64,000 nt of DNA, taken from the NCBI RefSeq assembly GCF_041381155.1, contig NC_091142.1, positions 8,861,340 to 8,925,339 on the forward strand, written 5' to 3'. Made by a program: the position numbers and the translations under genes. This document shows positions 1 through 14,400 of this stretch, piece after piece (the stretch's first letter is position 1; every line of letters begins with the position of its first letter). The DNA is from Argopecten irradians (lineage: Eukaryota; Mollusca; Bivalvia; Pectinida; Pectinidae). Below the pieces are notes generated by a model, which was not told the DNA's origin, ran no database searches, and saw only the letters and a list, made by a program, of their open reading frames with translations.

Positions 1-870
1 TTATCATGACATCACAATAGAGACATCAACGTTGCATATTGATTTATAAAAGATAATCCATTGGAAAATCAATGGAATCATACGTTAAAACATATTTTAT
101 GTTAACAAATTGTCTGAAAAATTAATTATAGGCATTGATGTAATAATTTTCAACTTCATGGGGTTATGAAATAAATTTTGAATGAATGAGTTGTATTTTG
201 CATACGAATGTACATTTTAGCTATATGTATAGGATGTGCTCAAAGTTGTGAAGTTCCTTAACAGGCCTCTTGTTCATTTTTATAAGGGGATACTACACAT
301 ACAATTATACCATGTACTAAGCAAATATGTAAATCATACATTTACCACATATGAAATACACTGACATGCAGCTACAAAAAAAATGGAAACAATCCATAAA
401 TTTCTATATACATGTAAATAGCTTATCTAAAGAAAGACCAAGGTAAACATTTCGTGTAAATCTCTTTTGTAAAAATGTCCAGTATCATCTAATTGCATTT
501 ATTTTCAGGTGTATACTATAGTGTAGATTACATATTTTAGCACACTTTGTGCTTTAAGCTTAGAGGTAAAATATTCCTGCTCTGCAAGTTGATTATTAAC
601 CATATATATGTGTATATGATCTTAATGAGTATTCATTTCATATGAGAATTTGTGAAACATTTCTTAAGAAGTTTCGAGACAAGACGTTTCATAAAATCTC
701 ATGTGAATGAACACAATTTAAGTTACTTCTGATTTAATGCTACTTTTTGCTTCTTTTCTTAGCTATAAATATCTATTGAACTAATAAAATTATAGAAATT
801 TTACATAATCTAATTTATATTGAATATAAAAAGAAATATGTGATTGTAATGCTTAATATTCAGTTAAGAA

Positions 871-1092
871 TACAGTAGTCTGTGGTATTGTGGTTAGATC
901 GTGAAAATTCAGTAGTATTGTGATTAAATCAAAGAAATACAGTAGTCTGTAGTATTGCGATTAAATCATGAAAATTCAGTAGTATAGTGATTAAATCATA
1001 GATATTCAGTAGTCTGTAGTATTGTGATTAAATCATGAATATTCAGTAGTCTGTAGTATTGTGATTAAATCATGAATATTCAGTAGTCATTA
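871..1092. repeat. Minisatellite, unit about 37 bases
   Basis: About six copies of a unit containing 'cagtagtctgtagtattgtg' followed by 'attaaatcatgaat', with shorter variants at the 5' side. It lies in the upstream PITPNM intron. Confidence 0.85.
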
Positions 1093-1462
1093 TTGTGTTA
1101 TTTGCTTATTTTAATGTCATGCCCGTACACTATTGCCTTTCAGGGAATTCATTCAAACTGTATTTTTCACTGAAAAATTGTGCCCCCCCTCATCATATGC
1201 ATGCACTTTTACTGGAAACAATAAACTAATCTCGCTGTATCAATATTACATACTTTAACAAGGTGATTGGGCACAGCTGAGCAATTATTGAAACCATATT
1301 CTTGTGACATCTTGTGAACTTTTAAATGATATGATAATGTAAGCATTGCTTCAATTCTGCTTATCACAATTTTAGCATTGAAGTAGGAAGACCAATATGA
1401 TATATACTATGTAATACATCCAATGCATGCTGAAATCTAAAATGTATAATTACGTATATGTA

Positions 1463-1825
1463 TTAAAGATGCTCCACCACTGACAAATGGTATTTATTCA
1501 CTATAAAAAACAGGAGCAGACAATTTAGTATTTTTTTTCAGTTACAAATGTTACTTACTTTACACCATTACCACCACTGAAAAGTTTGACCTTCTAATTT
1601 TACTCCAAGTTAAAAATATGAAAAATAATTAATTGCATCTCGAAAAATTCCATGACACTATATTCTGTATGGAATGAAGTACTGATTACACATGCAGCAC
1701 AGGCGAAATAAATTATTTTATATTATTTTTTGTGTTAATTAGGCATATATATACACGATTAAACACCAATTATTGTTCAAATGATTAATATCATTTATGC
1801 TCTGTCGGCGGTGGAGCATCTTTAA
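1463..1825. mobile_element. TTAA-flanked non-autonomous DNA element, copy 1
   Basis: Ends are inverted copies: TTAA AGATGCTCCACC at 1463-1478 and GGTGGAGCATCT TTAA at 1810-1825. A second copy with the same ends and TTAA on both sides is at 16868-17205. TTAA target duplication is the mark of piggyBac-type transposition; no transposase is present. Confidence 0.7.
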
Positions 1826-2024
1826 TAGTTTTATCAATTAAATATGAGGTTCATGTAGATATGAAGAGAAAAATGAGTTATATCTTATATTATACCCCAA
1901 TGTGTGAACCCAGATTGAGAACAATCACCAGTTAACCAACGGGAAATTATAATTATGATGTGACAATACTATAACGATGTCACATCATGATTGTTCAACA
2001 GAAATACTATACATTAGTTAATAT

Positions 2025-2215
2025 GGGAGTTTTGAGATTCTAAAATGATATGGTTAAAGTATGATTTATCATCAATAGGTCCCACCTCTGGGTGATTGTG
2101 ATGTCAATAAACTGTGTCAAAATATGACACTGCATATTACAAGACGGTGGTTTGATTAATTGATGGTTAATCATGCTTTACCCACATCATTTTGGGATCT
2201 TGAATCCTATGTATT
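2025..2215. mobile_element. Non-autonomous element with inverted halves, copy 1
   Basis: The left part reads 'gagattctaaaatgatatgg' and the right part 'cccacatcattttgggatct', approximate inverse complements. A longer relative lies at about 40775-41000 ('gattccaagatcccaaaacg' ... 'cccacattgttttggaatat'). Confidence 0.5.
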
Positions 2216-2430
2216 GGGCATTAGTTCATTCAACTCAGTACTTTGTGGTGAGAAAGTTAATCTTATGATTTAGTTAACCCCCTCGCACATTGAAAGAAAA
2301 TGTTTTAATTGAGGTTATTCCTTCTTAAAAACAAAAATGAACAAAATGTATGAAAAATATTTTTAAAATTAACTGAGTTAAATGTCCAGTATGGCTCTTG
2401 TTTCAATCTGTTTGAATTTTTTCTTTACAG

Positions 2431-5400
2431 AGGAATCTGACTGTGCAGTGATGGTTCGATCCTCATCCAACGAACTCATCAACAGTAACGATGAATTTTC
2501 AGACGCTGTATCCACCATGTCCTTTGATCCTAATGGTATGTTGTCATCAAGGTTAAAGGTCATTTCACATACCTATCTACTTTTCAGGGACCGCATTATC
2601 TATGTGGTTAAAATGTTCTGACATTACCACAAGCCCTCCACCTCTGGTTTGGTGCAGTTGCCAGATATTGGCTGGTAGTTAGTGGTTTTTCTCTGAGTAC
2701 TCGGTTTTTCCTCCCCCAACACACCTGGCACGTCGTTAAATAATCCTAGCTATAAATAGGACGTTAAACTAATAAAACAAAACCTTGACTTTTGATTCCA
2801 ATCTCTCCCAGGGTGCATTGCGGTCCCCACAATTTCACCTATGTAAACGGCCCTGCGAAATTTCAAGATTCTTGAAAAACGTATTTATGACACATACTAA
2901 GTTATTAAGTACCTATTGTAAATTTCTTTTTGTATCGTTTTCCTGTAAACGAGTGTTGGTTCTGACGTAATATAATTTGATTATTCAATATCAAACCAAA
3001 CAATATTGGATTCTTTTGCGGATACACTAGATAATGGTACATGGCGATAAATATCTAGGTCAAAGGTCATCCCACATGGTACATTAAAAGTACTAGATGC
3101 CATTGAGAAAACAGATAAGAGAAATAGTGAAATAAAAGCAATATTGTCAGTTGAGAATCTTATCATGTGTCTTATAGTGGCGTGAATATAAAATATGCAG
3201 TAAATCTGTGATTTATAGAAGTGTAACAGGCGAGGTTTTCACCTGTCTAGATGTGAACAAATATAGTTACCCAGGTTCGGTACTCTGGGTTCCGTACCAG
3301 TTATGATATAAAAAGTTGAGGAAAGAAAAAGTCAAAATCAGTACTCAAACTTAGGACCTTTGAACTACTTTACAGATTAAACCCTTATTCGTGTATTAAA
3401 TTAAAACCTTAATATTTAAAAAAAAGTCATTGTTTGCATATCACTTCATATCATGTGAATATGCTTTAAATTCTACACTGATGATTCACAGAAATAAAAC
3501 CGCCACAAAATTTTACGCCCTTCAAATTTAACAGCTAAACAGTATAGAGACGTACCACACAATTTAATAACTTAGTCATCTGATCACCTGTAGTCAGCTC
3601 AGTCCAGTTCTGTAAATGTAACAGCAGCTGATGACACTATAGCTGAGAGTTATCTCCCTTGCCTTGTCAAGTTTAGAAATAAAAAATTTTTTTTTATTGT
3701 TTTCAGATTCTCCTTTTGAGCGACGCCTGACAAAGTACAAAATGCATTACCATGACCGTCACCAGGATAAAGAAACGTCACCCCCACACTCTGCAGGCTG
3801 TAAATCCAACGTGTTGTTTTTGGTGTTACATGGAGGTATTTAAGTTGTACTGTTCGTTGCTTTCAAATAAAACGTCAGATATTTAGATTGTCATTGAAAG
3901 TGTTCATCTAATGTTGTTTGTACAAATAATATTTGTTGATCTTAGATAATGTAATAAAATTACCGTATTTAGCGGTAGTTTTATTTTAGTGGTTTTCGCA
4001 GGCTGTCTTAAAATTTAAAGAACAAATTCATATACAGCGGTAATTATGTAAAAGGATATTTCTTTCATTTAATCACCCCATTGCAATAATTGATATGCGC
4101 ACTAATAAATTATTATTTATTATTTTTGCATTTGCACTAAAATGTGACTGCTAAATTAAGTATGTTTACAATAACTAAGTGCTAGTTTGGGTGACATGTG
4201 TAATGTTTAGTAATACCTATTACTTATATATTGCCATATTTGTTTGTGACTCTAGGAAGTGTACTGGACTCCAGTAACCTTGAACAAGCTTCCAAGCGAG
4301 TGGATTTCAACATGATCAAGTCAACGTTTGAATCTGTGATACGTAACAACTATCCCGGAGCCCTCGGCCATATTGCCTTCCGTCTCGTTCCCTGTCCACA
4401 GATCTGTACAGAAGCACTTAGTATATTGTCCAGGTAAATTGCCAGATATACTCAGTATATGGTCCAGGTAAATTGATTATTAAATTTATTATTAAATTTA
4501 CTCTGTATATGGTCCAGGTAAATTGATTACCAAATTTACTCTGTATATTGTCCAGGTAAATTGATTACCAAATTTACTCTGTATATTGTCCAGATAAATT
4601 GATTAATAAATTTACTCTGTATATTGTCCACGTAAACTAATTACCAAATTTCTGTATATTCTCCAGGTAAACTGATTAATAAATTTACTCTGTATATTGT
4701 CCAGGTAAATTGATTACTAAATTTACTCAGTATATGGTTCAAGTAAACTGATTACCAAATTTACTCTGTATATTGTCCAGGTAAATTGATTACTAAATTT
4801 ACTCAGTATGTGGTCCAAGTAAACTGATTACCAAATTTTCTCAGTATGTTATCCAGGTAAATTGATTACCAAATTTTTGATTACCAAATTTACTCAGCAT
4901 GTTGTCCAGGTAAATTGATTACCAAATTTACTCATTATGTTGTCCAGGATTACCAAATTTACTCAATAATTTGTCCAGGTAAATTGATAACGAAATTTGC
5001 GTAATGTAATTAGAATTTATCAGGGTTGACTTATTTTGTGATATAAATCAAAGTGAAACATTTTATCTTGATACTCAAGTGTAGCATTCTTGCCAAATAT
5101 TTTTAACATCTTATTAACAACCAGGGTCATTTAAGGTCTATGAGATGTAGGAAAGTCAGAGTACCCAGAGAAAGACCAATAACCTACAGTCAGCACCTGG
5201 CAACAGCCCCATATGGATTGAAAACCTTCAGGGATGAAGGTATATTGTGGTTATATGACATCTTAACCCCTCGCCAGCAAGACCCCAATTTTGTGTAAGC
5301 AAGACCCCAATTTTGTGTAAACAGGTAAAGTTTAGATTTTTACCAGTGTTTAAGCCTGTATTGATTGCATTTTTTTATCTTTCAGTGTAAGTCCGTACAG

Positions 5401-8400
5401 TTTTGAATCTCTCGCACCAAACACTGGGGAATCCGGGGTGATTTGGACTCAAGAGTTCGTTCCCTTGGGAGCCATCTCGCTATTTGTGACTTCAAATCCA
5501 GACTACCATGAGTATGTCAACAAAATGGTCGCTAAAGCGAACCTAGTCTATCACGAGTTTATGTTGTCAGATGAGGGTAAAGGTTTCACTGGTCAGGTAA
5601 GTATCTATAGACTGGGAGGGAGACATGTGGGCTGGGTAATTCTATGAGGTGGGAATTTTTGTGAAGTGGAAAATTGTGTGAGATGGGGAATTGGAGATGG
5701 GAAATGATGTGAGGTGGGGAATTTATATTTGAGGTAGGGATTTATGTGACATAGGATATTACATCAGAAAGAAAGTGATACAATAAAGGAATTTTCATAG
5801 AAAAAAAATATGGAGTGGGAATTGGATCTATATTATTGGAAATATGATAGAAATAATATTATCTATTTTCAGCTATAAATTTATGACAAGGTTATATATA
5901 TATATATATATGTATGTACATGAAGGTTTCTGACACTAACGATTGTCACCTCTGATGTAAGATATCATCTCTAATGTTACAGGTTTGCCTGCTTGCCGAT
6001 GCTATGGGCTCATTGTTAGGGTATGATGCCTTATGTCAGGCTAACGCTAACTACACGCGCGGTCTCAGTACGTTTGACAGTCATTGTAGTCTCAATGATT
6101 CCGACTCCTCAGCCATTCGTCAGGAACAAGACCAGGATTCCACCCTCAAGCGTGACGCTCAACTCGATCCGTCAGCATCAGCATTCAGACGAGGAGAAAA
6201 CACACAGAATTCTGGGAAATCTAACCTAGAAACATCACGGCAACTGAGTCACAGTGACCCAGATTTGTCAGCAGGAGGAAGCCTGAGTGACAAACATTTT
6301 AATAGAAGTGATTTTGTGTCGTCGGAGTGTAAACTACGGCGTCAGTGTTCTGCTAACGTACGCCCACACCAGACTCACCTGAGCGTCAGTGATGGCGCGA
6401 AGGACGAGTGTGGGCGCAGGACTAGTATGGGCAGTTATAATGACGGCTCTGTTATAAAGTTTGACTTTGATGTCTCAGATTTCTTTATGTTGGGATCGCC
6501 CCTTGGACTTGTTCTGGCCTATCGTCGTATGTTTTTCGGGGATGATCGTAATTGTAAGTATATTTTTAATTACTATGACTCAATAAATTTTCAAATCTGA
6601 ATGTTAATCAAATACATTTTTAGCCCACCATCATCAGATGGTGGGCTATTCAAATCGCCTTTCGTCCGTGGTCCGTCCGTCCGTCCGTCCGTCCGTTAAC
6701 AATTCTTGTTACCGCTATTTCTCAGAAAGTACTGAAGGGATCTTTCTCAAATTTCATATGTAGGTTCCCCTAGGACCCTTATTGTGCATATTGCATTTTG
6801 GGACCGATCGGTCAACAAGATGGCCGACAGGCGGCCATCTTGGATTTTGATAGTTAAAGTTTGTTACCGCTATTTCTCAAAAAGTGCTGAAGGGATCTTT
6901 CTCAAATTTCATATACAGGTTCTACTAGGACCCTAGTTGTGCATATTGCATTTTGGGACGGATCGGGCAACAAGATGGCCGACAGGCGGCCATCTTGGAT
7001 TTTGATAGTTAAAGTTTGTTACCGCTATTTCTCAAAAAGTACTGAAGGGATCTTTCTCAAATTCCATGCATAGGTTCCCCTTGTACCCTAGTTGTGCAGA
7101 GTACCTTTTAGGACTGATGCATAATGCCTTTCAGGACTGATTGGTAAACAAGATGGCCAACGGGCCGCCATCTTAGATTTCATTGTTGAAGTTTGTTACC
7201 ACTTTTCTTAGAAAGTACTATAGCGATCTGTCTCAAATTTTATATGTAGTGTGTTTGAAAAAGTTTGAAAAGCAGGGAAAAGATCCCTCTTTCCATTGTC
7301 AGACATAGATCATTCTTTGGTGGGCGCCAAGATCCCTCTGGGATCTCTTGTAACACAAATGAATCAAAACAATGAAGTTTGAAATATTGATACTTTTGTG
7401 GTCTCAGGTTGTCCTATGCCATTTTAGAGTTGTTTATATAAAACTAGTGAACAGAAGTTTTTTGTTGTTTCAGGGTGCCTTATGTAAAACTATTGATGTT
7501 TTTGTCGTTTCAGGGTGCCTTATGTAAGACTATTGATGTTTTTGTCGTTTCAGTGTACCCTATGTTAACATATTGATGTTTTTGTCGTTTCAGTGTACCC
7601 TATGTTAACATATTGATATTTTTGTCGTTTCAGGGTGCCTTATGTAAGACTATTGATGTTTTTGTCGTTTCAGGGTGCCTTATGTAAGACTATTGATGTT
7701 TTTGTCGTTTCAGTGTACCCTATGTTAACATATTGATGTTTTTGTCGTTTCAGGGTGCCCTTGTAGTCCTGCGTGCCATCAAGTGTACAACATGATTCAC
7801 TCCAGTGACCCTACAGCCGCTCGCCTGGAACCATTACTCCATAACAGTTTTAAACACATCTTCCCCGTTAAAGTGCCACGCTATACAAAGTTCCCAGTAG
7901 GTGACGGAGAGCCTATACATGTGGGTAAGTCTCCTGATATCTCTGCTGAAATCTGTAAATTGTAAATACCAGCAAAACATTTTGAATTCCTCTACTGTTA
8001 TGCAAGCATGTTAACATTTCATAAAGAGGAATCAATGTACCTGTATATACCTGCAGAAAAAATTAAAACTAATCTATTGCAATTCTCAAAATGGTGTTGT
8101 CTTTTGGTGGTGAATAAAAAAGCATTTGTCAGTATGAAAATTATGGCACATGTTATTTTAAGCCATGTGAGCTATACAGGTCCTGTAGGCCTTTTGTGAT
8201 ATTTTGTATGAAATAGATTACTGTTTTACTAAATCTGTTAAATGTTCTTGATAAAAAAAAAAAAAAAAAAAAAAAAAATGTTTTTGATAAACAGGTGAAT
8301 GGTTGTTATGTAGGAAATACTGCATCAATATTTAACTTATTCAGGATTTTGAAATGGTTCAAAGTTGGTAGATATTTTGATAATATCAGTCAATTATTAT

Positions 8401-11400
8401 TGGGCAACAATATCAATCTAGTTAAAATTAGACTTGTAGCAAATCTCTGCGATGGCCTGCTGAGGTGACCCTGAGCAGGGTGTTGTTAGATTTTGTTTAA
8501 AAGCATCATAGTGAAGTGGAATTACAAGTCTAATTTTAATTAGATTGGCAACAGTATTGAACATCGCTTAGCTTAACATGTCAGTTGAGCAATACAGGCC
8601 CTGTGGGCCTCTTGTTACCATATGAGGTAGATACTAGGTAAGTGTTTTGCTGATCTGAGAATCAAAGTTTGATAACCATGTGACTGGTTGTTACAGTTGA
8701 GACCATACAGAGTAACCTGTCCCTGTTCATCAATAATCGGCGCGGATCGGCCGGGCCCAGTCTTCAGCGACAAAACAGTGTGTCCAGTGTCGTCAGTCAA
8801 ATCTCCGGACTTGGAGAATCCATGGTGTCCAGTATAACAAATGGTAAGTCTGTCCAAATTAAGATGATTCCATGATAATGGTCTGTATTGATGCTATGTA
8901 TGATCTTGTATGACCTTGTGTGACCTCTATGTCACAGTGACCAGTAAATGGTGGGATATCTTATTTTGTTTCAGTGAACAGTAACTTTAGCTGTGTTTGA
9001 CCTTGTATGACCTTGTGTGACCTCTATGTTTCAGTGACCAGTTACTTTAGCTGTGTTTGACCTTGTTTGACCTTGTGTGACCTCTATGTTTCAGTGACCA
9101 GTAAGTTTAGCTGTGTTTGACCTTGTATGACCTTGTGTGACCTCTATGTTTCAGTGACCAGTAACTTTAGCTGTGTTTGACCTTGTATGACCTTGTGTGA
9201 CCTCTATGTTTCAGTGACCAGTAACTTTAGCTGTGTTTGACCTTGTTTGACCTTGTATGATCTTGTGTGACCTCTACGTTTCAGTGACCAGTAAGTGGTG
9301 GGGTAACAAGCGTATAGATTTTACCCTATACTGTCCTGAAGTTCTCCACTCCTTCCCTACATCAGCCTTGCCTCATCTCTTCCACTCCAGTTTCTGGGAA
9401 TCTTCCGATGTAGCTGCCTTTGTACTCCGACAGGTAAAACGACAACTGACCACTGGTCAGATTTGTTTATTTGGACGCATGCTACCTAAAGATTTTCACA
9501 ACACTCTGCCTTAACAAGGTTCATGCGTTCTTGATGGAAAACAAAATTTAAATAAAACATAAGCACACAAATGTACAAAATTTGGCTATGTACGTACTGG
9601 ACAGTTGTTAAATTTTGCAGGTGTAAAATTTCTCAATCTAATGTTTGGAACTTAATCACAATGTTTATTTTTGAAAAATATTTTTAAAACCTTTAAATGC
9701 ATCATTTATTCGACAGGCTGTAATATTTAAAACTATGATTTTAATAAATTTCACAAGGTATTACACTTAACGAATTTGGATTGATCGAAGAATTAAGCAA
9801 AATTACAACCCTTGCAAATATTTGCAGCTATACATTGATGTTTCGATAAAGATGACAAAAATGTTACTTTTTTTCAGATTTTACGACATGACATCCTCAG
9901 TTTGGACATGGAAAAAGATCTTGACCGATTGACCGTCAGTCCAGAGTCTGCCAACCTTCCCCGAGAAAAATGGCTCAAAAGGAGAACCACCATCAAAGTG
10001 AAGGTTAGAGTTCAAAGGGTTGAGGGTTAAAGGTCATAATTAGTTCAGATATTATAATGTAGTCAAGTGATTGATATTTAAGGTCATCAACCAAAAGATT
10101 AAGGGTTAAAGGTCATTATTCAAAAGTTGATACTACTTAAAGGTACCTAACTTAATCAAAATGACTTTAAATTTTTAGAAGATTTGTTTACCAATAGAGG
10201 GATTTTCCTACATTTGGAATAAAAAAAATTGAAATAAAAATGGGATCTCATGTATTTGGTTAATATGTGTACAAAATAAAATGCATTTAATTTTAAAGTT
10301 GATTTTCAAAAAAAAAAAAAAAAACAGAAAAACAGAAAAAAAGAAAAATGTTACTTACATTTATATGCAGTGCACATATTGATGCAAGGCTGACAAGTTA
10401 AATAAGAATGATTATTTTGTGTTGTAGAATCTGCAGCCCAATCACCGTGGTAATGATGTTATAGTAATGGAGGACACAGCTCAGGAACTAAGTGCTCGCT
10501 TCATGTATGGCTCTTTTGATGTCACCTCATTGTCAGGAGAAAAGGTAGGCTATAGCAGAAACAAGGTTAAAGCAGCAGAGTCAAGGTCATATCTAAGAAA
10601 GTCAAGGTCACATATAAACTAGTCAAGGTCACTTACAACAAATTCAAAGTCATGTTATAATACCAATAATATCATATTCATTTTGTACCTCACAATTAAA
10701 TTAAGACAGAATACTGATTTTTAATTAGCTACACACATGGGTACTGTGCAGCAATCTAAATGGTATGATATTGAATGTGAACCTATTGTGACGTTACCAT
10801 GACAGGACACCAAACTTGCTGGGAGCCCAAGGGACTGGATTAAAAGTGATCAATTTAGCCATATTGCTATAAATATATTCTATTCTGAAAGTTATGAATG
10901 GATGTTGCTGATATTTCTTATGTAGCATCCCTATGGGATATGGTTTAAATTTTCTTTTGAATTAGAGAGCTTCATGTTACAGTCAAACCTCGATGTATCG
11001 AAGTTCAAGGGACCGTCAGAAAAAAACTTCGAAACATCAAGACTTCGAATTATTCGTGGTTGAAATTAGACCGATGTTTTTTTTTTTTACCATGACCAAC
11101 TGTGGTAGTTATGTACATGTCGTCTCCGTTCCGTAAACTTTATACACATTGCATTTACCACAAGCAAAAGAAAATAAAAACGAAGTATGCAATTAATCAT
11201 ATGTATTGCTATCGTTAGTAATATTACGGAATGAATATAAAAACGAAAACACGTTGTAAAAACGAAACTAAAAAGGAGGAACCGAAAGCGTTACAACACC
11301 TACAAAATACTTCGATTTAGAATGATCGATTTGCTCCAGTATTTATGCCAAAGTTGTGCAATGTAACAGTTTTGAGTATGAGTTTATTAATAATGTGGCT

Positions 11401-14400
11401 CGCTATTTACCGTTCCGTAAATTCTACAAACCGCTACCAATGGCGGCGGCGAACATCAAAAACGACTAACTGTATCTTTGCCATACTAATGATTTAATAA
11501 TGCAGCTTGTAAAAACAAAGCACCAGGTATCGGCCTGATTAGTGATATTAATTATCTTGATGATATCAAGCAAGCAACACAAGCTGTCATAATCCCTATT
11601 GTCCAGCGAAGGGCCGTCGCGAGACAGCTAACGTAGCTGTGACAGCATGCCGCGGGGTATCGGCGAACACCTGATCTGTACAGGTAAATTTTTATTCGAA
11701 TCATCGAGTGTCAGTAACCTATGATTCTATAACAAATGGTCTATGAAAAAAGTTTGATACATCGAGAACTTCGATTCATAAAACTTCGATTCATACATGG
11801 GTTAGTTAGTAATGTTATATAGTGAAGAAATTCGGGACCAGACAAAAAGTTCGATACAGCGAGAAATTCGATTCATCGAAGTTCGAATCATCGAGGTTTG
11901 ACTGTAATTGAATCCGTAACTGCAATACATGACACTGTTTTGTCACGTTCTAAGCCAGAAAAGATTTTGTTAATATAAAATATGAGTTTTTGTCATATTT
12001 ATTGAATCAGGTAAGAGATACAGGTCCTCTGGGCCTCTTGTCTAATCCTAGTGTTGATCTAATACCAGTAAATACTCTATGTATAGGTGGACATCCATGT
12101 AATGGACCAGTTGACAGGGGAGTGGAAGTTTCTGGGAACGGCCGTCACAGACAAACATGGCCGCCTCAACTACACCATCCCGGAGGATAAACGCCTACAC
12201 CAAGGAATGCATTCTGTCAAGATTGTTGTAAGGTAACCATGGCAACCACAGCCTAAATTAGCAATTTTATTTTAGTCGTGAAAAAGGTAACAAAATCCAT
12301 AATTTATCCTGATTTCTGCACATAAAAAATCTTCACAACTGACACTAACTTTATTTGTTGATTTTGACAGAGGGGACCACAGTTGTGCAGATTTCTTCCT
12401 GACAGTTTTACCAAAGAAGACAGAAACTGTCGTTTTCAGCATTGATGGTTCATTTACTGCAAGTATGTCGATCTCGGGTCGCGACCCCAAAGTCCGAGCC
12501 GGAGCAGTAGATGTTGTTAGGTGAGTTTACAGTAAACTGCTTAAAACAGGAAAATAATGTCCATGAAACAAAATGAGGATTCATATAATGGATTTCAAAC
12601 ATTCTCTTGTCTGTTATTAGTAGAATAATAAACACAGAGGTGATTGATTAACAGAGCGCTGACAAACTTATCTCATGACTTAATAGTTTTTCTCTGACTC
12701 TATTTGCTGCTTTTCAACAAATTTGATATTAATTTTAATGGCTTGGTTTTTCAATGGATTTTTTGTTTCATTTACACGTATACGTTCATGCAGACATCGC
12801 GAAATATGCCGGTCCGACGGACAAGTCCGGCAAAATTTGACTCGGACCGGCTATTTTAAAATGCAGTCCGGACCGACCGTCCGGCAATTATTGAGTACCA
12901 GAAGTAGTTAGAAATGGTGTCTGAAGTATTATGCAGGTGCGGAATGTGGCAAAAATGTTAACTGCATAAGATAATCATGAAAACAGCTGCTTGGATACTA
13001 ATAGCAGGAAGTAATGTTTACTTAAAAAATTCACATTAATGTTCGGTCTAGCAAAATCTTGTTCGGTCCGGCTTACTCACAGTCCTTGCTGGTCCGAATG
13101 TCCGGCCATTTTTTTCAACTTTCACGATGTCTGTTCATGATTATGCTGTGTTGATTTAGATTCTGTTTTACTTTATTTCCCGGTTTTTTATTTGTGACAG
13201 GCATTACCAGGACCAGGGGTACTTGATCCTGTATGTGACGGCCAGACCTGACATGCAGCACCGTAAGGTAGTATCCTGGCTAGCCATGCACAACTTCCCG
13301 CACGGAATGGTGGCCTTCATGGATGGACTGTCTAAGGAGCCTCTCCGACAGAAACTCAACTATCTCAAGGGCTTGGTGTCCAAAGTGAGTGGATAGGCTA
13401 ATTAATTTTCTTTATATAATATTGGTCACCATACATGAATCTGTGAAAATGAAAGATGTGTGAATGGTCAAGATAAAGAAATGTGAAGGATCAAGATGAC
13501 CTAAATTAAGGATGTTAGAGGTCAAGATGATCTAAATTAAGAATGTTAGGGGTCAAGATGATCTATAGCTATGTGTCATGCTTCATTTGATGTGTACTGA
13601 TTTGCACTGTCTTCACTTTTCACATTAAAGCTTCATTTTAAATTCTCATACCGCTTGGATTGAGCAAAATCATAATGTTATGTGATACTGCTGAAGATAA
13701 TTTTAGAGTTCTGTTCCATTGTTGCCATTGTGCTGAGAGTTAGAAGGCCCTTTCATAAAATATTATTTTCCAGCCTCAATAAATAAAATAAGAAAAACAT
13801 CGTCATGGCATTTTGGTGTCAATGTATGACTTAATGTGCACCTGTATAAATTTTGGCCTGACCCCCCCCCCCCGGGGACAGGAGGGGCGGGGCCCAATAG
13901 GGGAAATTAGGTAAATCCTATAAATAGCTACTTGTCCTAGAGGTCTGCATGGATTCTGCTCAAATTCGTCACAAAAATCCTTGAGGGAAGGGGAACAGAA
14001 CTTGTATAAATTTAGGCTCTGACCCCCTGGGGGCAGGAGGGACGGGGCTCAATAGGGAAAATGGAGATAAATCCTATAAATAGCTACTTGGCATAGAGTT
14101 CTGCATGGATTGTAACAAAATTTGGCCATAAACATCTGGGGGAAGGGGAACAAAAGTGCACCTGTTCCAAATCTCATAACTTCTGCCTGCGGCATTGAGC
14201 TAAACTTTGCTGAAATGATAGATGGTCTTGACTAAGTGTTGTTATCTTAGATGACTGCTAACGAAGCTGCGATCTTGAATCTTGAATTCTTGAACCACTG
14301 TTTTTAAATTTTTTCATTTTTTTCCAAAGAAAATTGACTCCAACTTGCCATAAGTGGTTCCAGATATTAGTATCTTAAGTATCACAATATTTTGTATGTG

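Larger units (their letters stand above)
1..2430. other. Upstream intron of the PITPNM gene, no coding sequence seen
   Basis: AT-rich, no exon recognised. It holds a minisatellite (871-1092), a TTAA-flanked element (1463-1825) and an imperfect inverted repeat (about 2025-2215), listed separately. A trace of the GGCCTCTTGT repeat end lies at 261-272. Confidence 0.6.
5983..9433 (+). other. PITPNM: DDHD domain region of the PITPNM gene
   Basis: The DDHD domain starts near residue 366 of the visible protein, at DNA about 6458, with [14 protein letters not shown]. It runs through the exons 7754-7924, 8697-8843 and 9285-9433 to about residue 555. The 571-base exon 5983-6553 also codes, before the domain, for a long polar Ser/Asp/Arg-rich stretch (about residues 230-360) that looks disordered. 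A second Ser-rich stretch ([19 protein letters not shown]) in exon 8697-8843 splits the domain, as in Nir proteins. DDHD in this family contributes to membrane and phosphatidic-acid binding; in DDHD1/2 phospholipases the same fold is catalytic. Confidence 0.85.

Noticed and set aside
3250..3305. Short hairpin around 'ggttcggtactctgggttcc' considered as a tRNA piece
   Set aside because: No acceptor or anticodon stems; it does not fold as a tRNA.
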